DNA of 36,121 nucleotides from Acrocarpospora macrocephala. GTDB taxonomy: Bacteria; Actinomycetota; Actinomycetes; Streptosporangiales; Streptosporangiaceae. The notes beneath the pieces are model-generated. The model had not been told where the DNA came from. It worked only from the letters and a program-made list of their open reading frames with translations, and did no database searches. The position numbers were made by a program, and so were the translations under genes. Location: positions 1 to 36,121 of the forward strand of contig NZ_BLAE01000070.1 of assembly GCF_009687865.1 (NCBI RefSeq). The letters are read 5' to 3'. Positions 15,662 to 21,952 of this stretch are shown piece after piece; the first letter of the stretch is position 1, and each line of letters starts with the position of its first letter.

Positions 15662-16606
15662 CTGCCCCCCACGTTCCGCCACCATGCCCTCGTGTCGGTC
15701 GGCGTACTCGCGGCCGCCCTGGTCTTGGGACCTGTCGCCACCGCGGCCCCCAAGCCCACCGAGGGTGAGCTGAAGAAGCAGCTCACCAGCCTGGAGAAGA
15801 AGGTCGACGGGCTGATCGCCAAGTACCACGTCGCGCGTGAGGATCTCGCGAAGGCGCGGACCGCGGAGAAAGCGGCCCGCGCGCGGCTGGTCAAGGCCGA
15901 GGCGGACTACGTGGCGGCCCAGCACGAGGTGGGCAAACTCGCCGGGCTGAACTACCAGGCCACCGTCGACCCTCGCATGCTGATGCCCGGCATGCAGCTC
16001 TCCCCGCTGGCCGCGCAACTCCAGGCCGAGAAGGCCGCCAAGATGACGGAGTTCGCGAAGAAGGAGAAGGAGCGCCGCGACGCCGCGGCCGCCGCCAAGA
16101 AGCTCATCGTGGACATCAAGCAGCAGAGCGAGGACATCGAACGCCAGCGCAAGGACGCCGAACAGCTCATCGACGAGATCCAGGAGAAACTCAACGATCT
16201 CATCCCGATGGGCCCCGGCAAGCTGGCCAACGGCGGCTGGGCGCCGGAACTGCCCACCGGCAGCGACAACATCACCCCGCGCACCCGGCTGATGCGCGAG
16301 GAGATCAAGGACGCGTTCAAGCTGCACTACACCGTCGGCTGCTTCCGCGTCGACAACATGGGCGAGCACCCGCTCGGCCGGGCCTGCGACTTCATGATGA
16401 GCTCAGGCGGCGCGATGCCCACCGCCGCCAACGCCGCCCTCGGCGACAAGATCGCTGATTGGGCCCTGAAGAACCGCACCAAACTAGGCGTCAAGTATGT
16501 GATCTGGAAACAGCGCATCAACCATGGCTCCGGCTGGCGCCTGATGGGCAACCGCGGCGGCATCACCGCCAACCACTACGACCACGTACACATCTCGATG
16601 TTCTAG
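15662..16606 (+). CDS. Secreted coiled-coil protein with ARB_07466-like C-terminal domain
   Basis: About 314 aa from the proposed CTG start. The N-terminus is a signal peptide: short basic region (TFRHH), hydrophobic core VSVGVLAAALVLGP, then ATAA before the mature PKPTEGEL. Next is a long coiled coil rich in Lys/Glu/Ala (about 35-190), like the N-terminal part of RipA/NlpC-type hydrolases. The C-terminal ~100 residues (VGCFRVD, HPLGRACDFM, LGVKYVIWKQRI, NRGGITANHYDHVHISMF) match the ARB_07466-like domain with conserved His/Asp, possibly a metal-dependent peptidoglycan peptidase. The frame is open to GTG 15506, but that lies inside the riboswitch. GTG 15692 is the other candidate; it has no SD and loses the basic part of the signal peptide. 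Confidence 0.85.
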   Translation: MPPTFRHHALVSVGVLAAALVLGPVATAAPKPTEGELKKQLTSLEKKVDGLIAKYHVAREDLAKARTAEKAARARLVKAEADYVAAQHEVGKLAGLNYQATVDPRMLMPGMQLSPLAAQLQAEKAAKMTEFAKKEKERRDAAAAAKKLIVDIKQQSEDIERQRKDAEQLIDEIQEKLNDLIPMGPGKLANGGWAPELPTGSDNITPRTRLMREEIKDAFKLHYTVGCFRVDNMGEHPLGRACDFMMSSGGAMPTAANAALGDKIADWALKNRTKLGVKYVIWKQRINHGSGWRLMGNRGGITANHYDHVHISMF

Positions 16607-16706
16607 CACCACCACAAGCCAACTGCCCCACCCACCGATCACGCGGGTGTGCGCGTCCAGCCCCCGCGGCCGCACACCCGCGTGATTGTTTTGTGCGCCT
16701 ATGGCC

Positions 16707-16804
16707 GAGCTGTGCTTATGGCCGATCCTCCGGCCCGGCGAGCTGTGCTTATGGCTGCGCCTTCGGCCCGGCGAGCTGCGCTTATGGCTGCGCCTCCGGC
16801 ACCC
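16707..16804 (+). repeat. 33-bp tandem repeat, three copies
   Basis: GAGCTGTGCTTATGGC recurs at 16707, 16740 and (as GAGCTGCGCTTATGGC) 16773, each followed by a CTCCGGCCCGGC-like tail. The 33-bp period equals 11 codons, so frames read as ELCLWLRLRPG-like peptides; nothing else suggests translation. A partial copy (GTGCGCCTATGGCC) precedes it. Confidence 0.8.
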
Positions 16805-16805
16805 C

Positions 16806-16972
16806 GGGACCACGGCGATGGCGGGGTCGGGCGGAGCCCGAGAACAACCAAAGGGAGGGTGGGTGGGAGAACCACGGTGATGCGACTGTCGTTTCCTTGG
16901 GCAGTCATGGGGATGGCGGGGTCGGGCGGAGCCCGAGGGAAACAAATGGGCTGGGTGGGAGAACCCCGGCAA
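16806..16972 (-). repeat. Left arm of ~170-bp inverted repeat
   Basis: The reverse complement of this segment matches 17946-18117 nearly base for base, with a central ~95-bp core differing at one or two positions and small indels near the ends. It contains two copies of the hairpin TCGGGCTCCGCCCGA (6-bp stem), both followed on the minus strand by CCCCGCCAT. It lies between convergent gene ends and may act as a bidirectional terminator. Confidence 0.85.
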
Positions 16973-17036
16973 ACACGACAAGCTCGTTGGCCAGGTCTTC
17001 CCTGGTGTCGTCAGCGTGATTCGGCCCGGTGGCTAG

Positions 17037-17537
17037 TCATTCGCCGGTGACGCCGTCTATGCGTTGGCGGATGATGTCGGCGTGGCCGTTGTGGCGGGCG
17101 TACTCCTCGATCATGTGGACCAGGATCCAGCGTAGCGAGTAGTACTCGCCGTGGCGCTGTCGCTTCCCGACCGCACCCAGGTCGGGCCACCTGGCGACGT
17201 TCGCCTTGGCCACCTCGATCTCGGCTCGCCATGTCGCGAACGCGTCCCGCGCCGACGCGTCATCCACGTTGTCGAAATCGCCGTCCGGATCGGCGTCCGT
17301 GAAGTGCAGCGGGGGTGCGTCCTCGTCCTCGAGGACTCGCCGGAACCAGCTACGCTCCACGTCGGCCATGTGCCGGACCAGGCCCAGCAGGGAAAGCGTG
17401 GACGGCTCCGCGGCTCGATCACGGAGCTGTTCCTCGGTCAAACCATCACATTTCACGGCCAGGGTTTCGCGGTGGTAATCCAGCCAGGCGAGCAACATCT
17501 CACGCTCGTCGGCGACCAGGGGCGGATCGATTCTCAT
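17037..17537 (-). CDS. DinB / DUF664 family protein
   Basis: A 166-aa four-helix-bundle protein of the DinB superfamily (DUF664 type). Conserved parts are EREMLLAWLDYHRETLAVKCDGLTEEQLRDR at the N-terminus, LSLLGLVRHMADVERSWFRRVL with the first metal His, and YYSLRWILVHMIEEYARHNGHADIIRQRIDG with the second His cluster at the C-terminus. The final HNGHADI motif is typical. Probably a metal-dependent enzyme or thiol-linked hydrolase of unknown substrate. The start ATG (17537) has no SD; it is 18 bp from the start of the divergent gene at 17556. The longer upstream frame runs through that gene antisense and is not real. It lies inside the inverted-repeat-bounded cassette. Confidence 0.88.
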   Translation of the reverse strand: MRIDPPLVADEREMLLAWLDYHRETLAVKCDGLTEEQLRDRAAEPSTLSLLGLVRHMADVERSWFRRVLEDEDAPPLHFTDADPDGDFDNVDDASARDAFATWRAEIEVAKANVARWPDLGAVGKRQRHGEYYSLRWILVHMIEEYARHNGHADIIRQRIDGVTGE

Positions 17538-17543
17538 ACGGGC

Positions 17544-17549
17544 TATCGT
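17544..17549 (+). promoter_or_regulatory. -10 box of a leaderless promoter (TATCGT)
   Basis: TATCGT, then 6 bases, then ATG 17556. The transcript would begin at the start codon. The box lies inside the 18-bp gap between the divergent starts. Confidence 0.5.
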
Positions 17550-17555
17550 GCCAGC

Positions 17556-17939
17556 ATGGAGCAGTTGGAGCGCCTTCGCGCCTTGTGCCTGGAGCTGCCG
17601 GAGACGACCGAACGGCTCAGCCACGGTGAGCCGACTTGGTTCGTCCGGGGCAAGAAGACCTTCGTCACCTTCGCCGACCACCATCACGACGACCGCCTCG
17701 GCTTCTGGTGCGCCGCCGCCCCAGGAGTGCAACAGGAACTCGTGGACACCGAACCCGACCGCTTCTACCGCCCCCCATACGTCGGCCACCGCGGCTGGCT
17801 CGGCGTCTACCTAGACGTCCCAGTCGACTGGCAAGAAATCCGCTACATCATCACCGACGCCTACCGCCAAATTGCCCCCAAAACCCTCTCCTCCCAACTC
17901 CCCGTTCAATCCCCCGAGCGACCCTCTGGTACGGCCTGA
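17556..17939 (+). CDS. MmcQ/YjbR family DNA-binding-fold protein
   Basis: A 127-aa protein of the MmcQ/YjbR (CyaY-like fold) family. It shows the order LERLRALCLELPETTERLSHGEPTWFVRGKKTFVTFAD, then DRLGFWCAAAPGVQQELVDTEPDRFYRPPYVGHRGWLGVYLD and DWQEIRYIITDAYRQIAPK. The RFYRPPYVG..GWLGVYLD stretch is the family hallmark. Family members are called DNA-binding on structural grounds, but the cellular role is unclear. ATG 17556 follows TATCGT by 6 bases, indicating leaderless expression. It is divergent from the DinB-family gene. The last ~20 residues are Ser/Pro-rich and beyond the family core. Confidence 0.9.
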   Translation: MEQLERLRALCLELPETTERLSHGEPTWFVRGKKTFVTFADHHHDDRLGFWCAAAPGVQQELVDTEPDRFYRPPYVGHRGWLGVYLDVPVDWQEIRYIITDAYRQIAPKTLSSQLPVQSPERPSGTA

Positions 17940-17945
17940 CCTCGC

Positions 17946-18117
17946 TTGCCGGGGTTTCTCCCACCCACCCAGCCCGTTCGTTTCCCTCGGGCTCCGCCCG
18001 ACCCCGCCATCCCCATGACTGCCCAAGGAAACGACAGTCACATCACCGTGGTTCTCCCACCCACCCTCCCTTTGTTTTGTCCTCGGGCTCCGCCCGACCC
18101 CGCCATTGCTGTGGTCA
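17946..18117 (+). repeat. Right arm of ~170-bp inverted repeat
   Basis: Inverted copy of 16806-16972. Two TCGGGCTCCGCCCGA hairpins start at about 17987 and 18083, each followed by CCCCGCCAT. It starts 6 bases after the MmcQ-family stop, in the spacer converging with the site-2 protease gene. Confidence 0.85.
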
Positions 18118-18130
18118 CCCACGCGAATAG

Positions 18131-18371
18131 ACCAGCCACCAAGCCGGACCACATTGACGACGTCGGCGGAGATCAGCCGCTGAGGCCGATGAGGTCGACA
18201 ACCTGGCCGAAGACCAGCCGCTGACGGACCACATTGACGACGTCGGCGGAGATCAGCCGCTGAGGCCGATGAGGTTGACGACGTCGCCGAAGACCAGCCG
18301 CTGGCGGACCGCATTGACGGCGTCGGGGAGATCAGCCGCTGAGGCGGATGGGGTTGACGATGTCGGCGAAG
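18131..18371 (-). repeat. ~80-bp tandem repeat made of the protease gene's 3' end
   Basis: ACCAGCC-type boundaries occur at 18131, 18213, 18293 and (diverged, ATTAGC) 18372, giving periods of 82, 80 and 79. Each unit contains GATCAGCCGCTGAGG, the complement of the last codons and stop (LSG-stop) of the site-2 protease, and a GACGACGTCG segment corresponding to its IFADIVNP codons. The unit nearest the gene holds the real 3' end (18332-18371). Confidence 0.85.
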
Positions 18372-19633
18372 ATTAGCAAGCCGCCCATGAAGAGGAGGAC
18401 GAGGGCCATCGCGTAGGTGAGTGGGAGGAGTTTGGCCACGTCGACGTAGCCGGGGGTGGGGCGGCGGGTGATGCGGGCCCAGGCGCGTTTGAGTCCTTCC
18501 CACAGGCCGCCCGCGATGTGGCCGCCGTCGAGGGGAAGCAGCGGGATCAGGTTGAACATGCCGACGGCCAGGTTGAGGCCAGCCAGCAGGTTGATAAAGA
18601 TGATGATCTTGCTTTCCAGCGGCGCGGAGGAAGCCGCGATCTCACCGCCGATGCGGCCCGCGCCGACGACGCCGATCGGGCCGTTGGGGTCGCGCTTCTC
18701 GCCGGAGAAGGCGGCATTCCAGACACCGACCATCTTGTGGGGGATGTTTACCATCGCGGCGGCGGTCCTGCTGGTCATCTCCCACATCTCGGAGATCACG
18801 TAGCCGGGACCCTGCCGTTCCATCACCTGCGTCGGCTCGACCCCGAGGAAACCGACCTTCACAAGTTTGTCGGGGTCGTTGAGGTCCGGCCGGTCCTGGG
18901 CGATCAGTTGGACATTGACCGGCATTTCGCGCCCGCCCCGTTCGACCACCAGGGTCGCCGGGCCTGCGCCGTGGCCACGGATCAGCTTCTGGGCGGCCTC
19001 CCAGGTGGTGACCCTGGTCCCGTCCACGGCCACGATCCGGTCTTTCGGCAGCAGGCCGGCCTTCGCGGCCGGGGCTATCGGGTCGGACGGCAGGCAGTCG
19101 CGCGTGCCCTGCTCGGCCGCCGGAATCACGCACTTGCTGACCCCAGAGAGCACCGGCTTCAGCACCACTACCCCGAAGCCCATCATGACCACCGCGAACA
19201 GCACGAACGCCAGCAGGAAGTTCATGAACGGGCCGCCGGCCATGATGATGACCTTCTGCCACCAGGGCTTGCGGTAGAAGACCCGGTTCTGGTCGCCCGG
19301 GCGGATCTCCTCCGACGCCACCGCGCGGGCGTTCTCGATCAGGCTCTGCCAGGGCCCGGTGGAGACGCTGCGCAGCTTGTTCGGGTCGTCGCTGGCCCGG
19401 GGCGGCAACATGCCGATCATCCGGATATATCCACCCAGCGGGATGTACTTCACGCCATATTCGGTCTCGCCGCGCCTGCGTGACCAGAATGTGCCACCGA
19501 AGCCGACCATGTACTGCGTCACGCGTACGCCGAAGATCTTGGCTGGGACCAGGTGGCCGATCTCGTGCAGCGCGATGGACACCATGAGTCCGACGAAGAG
19601 GAGCAAGAACCCGGCCAGATAGACCCAGCTCAT
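18332..19633 (-). CDS. Site-2 intramembrane metalloprotease (Rip1/RseP type)
   Basis: A 433-aa M50 zinc protease that cleaves membrane-bound anti-sigma factors or other substrates within the bilayer. HEIGH at residues 23-27 in the first transmembrane helix and the LDG motif (about 368-370) in a later helix form the active site. A PDZ domain lies between (about 190-270: AGLLPKDRIVAVDGTRVTTWEAAQKLI). Hydrophobic segments: 4-22, MAGGPFMNFLLAFVLFAVVMMGFGV (~131-155), the region before LDG, and a final LTYAMALVLLFMGGLLIFADIV. It matches mycobacterial Rip1, which often sits by dxr and ispG; those genes are not here. The 3' end is the seed of a tandem repeat. The ATG start has GGGGG upstream at a slightly long distance. 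Confidence 0.93.
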   Translation of the reverse strand: MSWVYLAGFLLLFVGLMVSIALHEIGHLVPAKIFGVRVTQYMVGFGGTFWSRRRGETEYGVKYIPLGGYIRMIGMLPPRASDDPNKLRSVSTGPWQSLIENARAVASEEIRPGDQNRVFYRKPWWQKVIIMAGGPFMNFLLAFVLFAVVMMGFGVVVLKPVLSGVSKCVIPAAEQGTRDCLPSDPIAPAAKAGLLPKDRIVAVDGTRVTTWEAAQKLIRGHGAGPATLVVERGGREMPVNVQLIAQDRPDLNDPDKLVKVGFLGVEPTQVMERQGPGYVISEMWEMTSRTAAAMVNIPHKMVGVWNAAFSGEKRDPNGPIGVVGAGRIGGEIAASSAPLESKIIIFINLLAGLNLAVGMFNLIPLLPLDGGHIAGGLWEGLKRAWARITRRPTPGYVDVAKLLPLTYAMALVLLFMGGLLIFADIVNPIRLSG

Positions 19634-19818
19634 CGGCGCGTACCCCCGTAGCGGAGAAAGGTGTCGTCTCCGATCGAGGGTAGCCCACCATCGCGAGCCT
19701 CGCGTCTGCCACTGATGGCCCGCCCTTCGCGGCTAGTTGACCGTGAGTTTGCCGAATAGGGAGATTTCGTTGACACTATGCATCTGGCCGATCACCCTGA
19801 GGTAAGGAAGGGGGCTCG

Positions 19819-20424
19819 TTGATCAGGATCCTGGTGGCCGAACACCTGCCGCTGGTCCGGCATGGTCTCGTCGTGTCACTCGCCGCCGAGAGCGACTTCG
19901 AGGTCGTCGCCGAGATCGCGGCCGGAGAGGACATCGTGCCCAGCGCCCTGGAGCTGAAGCCCGACGCCGCCATCATCGACGCGGACCTGCCGGGCGTGGA
20001 CGGGCTCACCGCCGCGGCCCGGCTGCACGAGAAGGTTCCCCGCTGCCGTGTAATGATCTTGTCAAGCCACCCCAACCCCGGCCAGGTGCGCCGTGCCTTC
20101 GCCGCCCAGGCGCTCGGCTACATGAGCATCCAGGTGGGGACGGAGCAACTGGCCGAGGGCATCCGGCGGATCGCGGCGGGCCGCCGAGCGGTCGACTCCG
20201 ACTTGGCGGTCGCGGCCCTGCAAACCGCCGACAATCCACTCACACCACGCGAACTCGACGTCCTCCGAATAGCAGCCCAGGGCGCGCCATCCAAGGAGAT
20301 CGCCGACCAACTGTTCCTGTCCGTGGGAACGGTACGAAACCATCTGTCCCGGATCATGTGCAAAACGGGCGCCCGCAACCGAGTGGACGCGGTACGAATC
20401 GCAGCGGACTCAGGCTGGCTATAA
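19819..20424 (+). CDS. Orphan NarL-type response regulator with atypical receiver
   Basis: A 201-aa regulator beginning MIRILVAEHLPLVRHGL from a TTG start with AAGGAAGGGGG upstream. The phospho-acceptor Asp is present (IIDADLPGVDG, about D54) and the Ser in VMILSSHPN. The acidic pair in the first strand is reduced to AEH, and the invariant Lys expected near GYM is missing (ALGYMSIQVG). Phosphorylation-dependent switching may therefore be altered. The output is a LuxR-type HTH: LTPRELDVLRIAAQGAPSKEIADQLFLSVGTVRNHLSRIMCKTGARNRVDAVRIA. No kinase gene is adjacent; it stands alone between the divergent protease gene and a convergent phosphatase gene. A 14-bp hairpin ends the transcript. Confidence 0.88.
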   Translation: MIRILVAEHLPLVRHGLVVSLAAESDFEVVAEIAAGEDIVPSALELKPDAAIIDADLPGVDGLTAAARLHEKVPRCRVMILSSHPNPGQVRRAFAAQALGYMSIQVGTEQLAEGIRRIAAGRRAVDSDLAVAALQTADNPLTPRELDVLRIAAQGAPSKEIADQLFLSVGTVRNHLSRIMCKTGARNRVDAVRIAADSGWL

Positions 20425-20520
20425 GTGACACGGCTGACGGCTTCAGCGACGCGGCCGGTGGTGGCGCGGTACCGGCATCTTGTTAGGCGTGCGTATGCAG
20501 ACGCCGGCGTCAGGAGACCG

Positions 20521-20554
20521 GGTCCCGGGTGAGCCGCGCCGCTCGCCCGGGACC
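20521..20554 (+). terminator. 14-bp stem hairpin, probably a bidirectional terminator
   Basis: GGTCCCGGGTGAGC (20521-20534) pairs with GCTCGCCCGGGACC (20541-20554) with one G-T wobble and a 6-base loop. It sits between the response-regulator gene and the converging PP2C gene. Confidence 0.75.
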
Positions 20555-20578
20555 GCGAATTGGTGCCGGTTCGCCTCG

Positions 20579-20607
20579 GGGTCCATCCCCGCGTGCGCGG
20601 GGAGCAC
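20579..20607 (-). CRISPR. Single type I-E-like CRISPR repeat (29 bp, orphan)
   Basis: On the minus strand this 29-mer begins GTGCTCCCCGCGCACGCGGG and ends in GATGGACCC. It has the length, the CCCCGC..GCGGGG hairpin and the GTGCTCCCC / GGGATGGACCC ends of actinobacterial type I-E repeats (consensus from memory). No second copy lies at the expected 61-bp spacing on either side, and no cas gene is in the window. It is either a lone remnant, a repeat-derived regulatory RNA part, or coincidence. Confidence 0.5.
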
Positions 20608-20722
20608 TCGGCCGGCGGCACCCCCGCGCCGCCGGAGACCAGAGCGTCCACGAACTTCAGGGTCTCAATTCCATGCGGCCGCTAGCCAGTGACCACGAAC
20701 ACGCCCAGACCCATGAGATTCG

Positions 20723-21835
20723 TCAGGGACGCCAGATCAGCACCAGCGCGCAGTCGTCGTTGTGCGCCGACGACATCGACGTCACCAGCTGCCGCGCGCC
20801 ACCCGCGAAACCGGACGGAAGCAGCCGTTCCGCCTCACCAAGGAGCCGATCCAAGCCCGCGTCGATGTCCCGCCCGGGCTGCTCGATCAGGCCGTCGGTG
20901 TAGAGCATGAGCGCGTCGCCCTTGCGCAGCACCCCGCTGTCGGGCTCGCAGTGCAGATCGGGCACGACGCCGAGCACGACACCCTTCGCGGCGGAAACCC
21001 GCCAGGTGCCCGTCCCCGCGTCGAACTTGACCACGGGCGGATGACCGGCCGACGTGATCACGTACCCCCCGGTGGAGAGGTCGAGGCTGAGGTGCACGGC
21101 GGTGACGAAACCCTCACCCTCTCGCTGCCGGTGCAGGTAGGCGTTGCAGGCGGGCAGGAAGTCCCGCACCGAGCCGAGCAGCCCGCCGAAGGTGCCGGAG
21201 AGCATCAGCGCCCGGGTGCCCGCGTCCACACCCTTGCCGGAGACGTCCACGACCGCGATCTCGACCCGGTTGCCCTCCCGCATGGACACCACGAAGTCGC
21301 CGCCGAAGGAGGACCCGCCGGCCTGCTTGAGCACCACCTTGGCGCCCCAGTCCTTGGGCAGCGCGGGCAGCTCGCTCTGCCGTTTGAGCCGATCCCGCAG
21401 CTCCAGCAGCATGGCGTCCCCGCGCAGGCCCTGCACCCCGAGGGAACCCCGGGTGCGCGCCATCAGCCAGGCCAGCACGGCGGTGAAGCCCACCGCGATC
21501 AGCAGGCCAGGGCCGACATTCCGGTCGTCGGTGGAGACGGCCAGGTAGGTGAGCGCGACGGCCACGGCGCACAGCAGCATCGCGAGGCTGCGCAGCTTGA
21601 GCTGAAGCCCGCCGAGCAGGGTGATGAGGATCAGCAGCGACGGCGAGAACCAGAGCACGGAGACCTTGACGCCGAGCACCCCGATGAGCAGGGTCGCGAC
21701 GACGAAGGCGACCAGCAGATGACGATCTTTCGACGAACTCTTCCTCACAAACCGGACCAGCGGCACCAAAAACGGCACCCGCACCAATATCGCGCGGAGC
21801 CGGGGAGGAATAAGCGGCACCGGACGGGAACTCAT
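20723..21835 (-). CDS. Membrane-anchored SpoIIE/PP2C family serine phosphatase
   Basis: About 370 aa. The N-terminal basic segment (RAILVRVPFLVPLVRFVRK) is followed by four hydrophobic spans (LLVAFVVATLLIGVLGVKVSVLW, LLILITLLGG, LAMLLCAVAVALTYLAV and GLLIAVGFTAVLAWLM). The cytosolic PP2C domain has the metal motifs GGDFVVSMREG, VDVSGKGVDAGTRALMLSGTFGG, SAGHPPVV, LYTDGLIEQPGRD and HNDDCALVLI. It presumably dephosphorylates STAS-type anti-sigma antagonists, like the soluble phosphatase at 9.6 kb. ATG 21835 is my start; GTG 21862, nine codons upstream, has its GGAGG fused to the start codon. It is convergent with the response-regulator gene and divergent from the Eis-like gene. Confidence 0.88.
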   Translation of the reverse strand: MSSRPVPLIPPRLRAILVRVPFLVPLVRFVRKSSSKDRHLLVAFVVATLLIGVLGVKVSVLWFSPSLLILITLLGGLQLKLRSLAMLLCAVAVALTYLAVSTDDRNVGPGLLIAVGFTAVLAWLMARTRGSLGVQGLRGDAMLLELRDRLKRQSELPALPKDWGAKVVLKQAGGSSFGGDFVVSMREGNRVEIAVVDVSGKGVDAGTRALMLSGTFGGLLGSVRDFLPACNAYLHRQREGEGFVTAVHLSLDLSTGGYVITSAGHPPVVKFDAGTGTWRVSAAKGVVLGVVPDLHCEPDSGVLRKGDALMLYTDGLIEQPGRDIDAGLDRLLGEAERLLPSGFAGGARQLVTSMSSAHNDDCALVLIWRP

Positions 21836-21940
21836 GATGCACTCGACTGTATCGGTCGACACCTCCGCAAGGCAGCCTCTTGACCAAGACCTTGATCATT
21901 TAGCACGGATATTGGGTGGCCGTCCCTCTTTGCCCGGGCC

Positions 21941-21946
21941 TACCGT
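21941..21946 (+). promoter_or_regulatory. -10 box of a leaderless promoter (TACCGT)
   Basis: TACCGT, then 6 bases (GGAGCG), then GTG 21953. The spacing places the transcription start at the start codon. Confidence 0.5.
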
Positions 21947-21952
21947 GGAGCG

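Larger units (their letters stand above)
16607..17036. other. Repeat-filled convergent spacer
   Basis: 430 bases between two converging genes, without a gene of its own. It holds a 33-bp triple repeat and the left arm of a long inverted repeat (both listed separately). Open frames here are repeat-encoded in all directions and have no SD. Confidence 0.6.

Noticed and set aside
19770-19775. TTGACA as a -35 box before the response-regulator gene
   Set aside because: No acceptable -10 box at 16-19 bases downstream.
20460-20722. A CRISPR array
   Set aside because: Only a single repeat unit is present; no second repeat at the expected ~61-bp spacing and no cas gene, so an array is not claimed.
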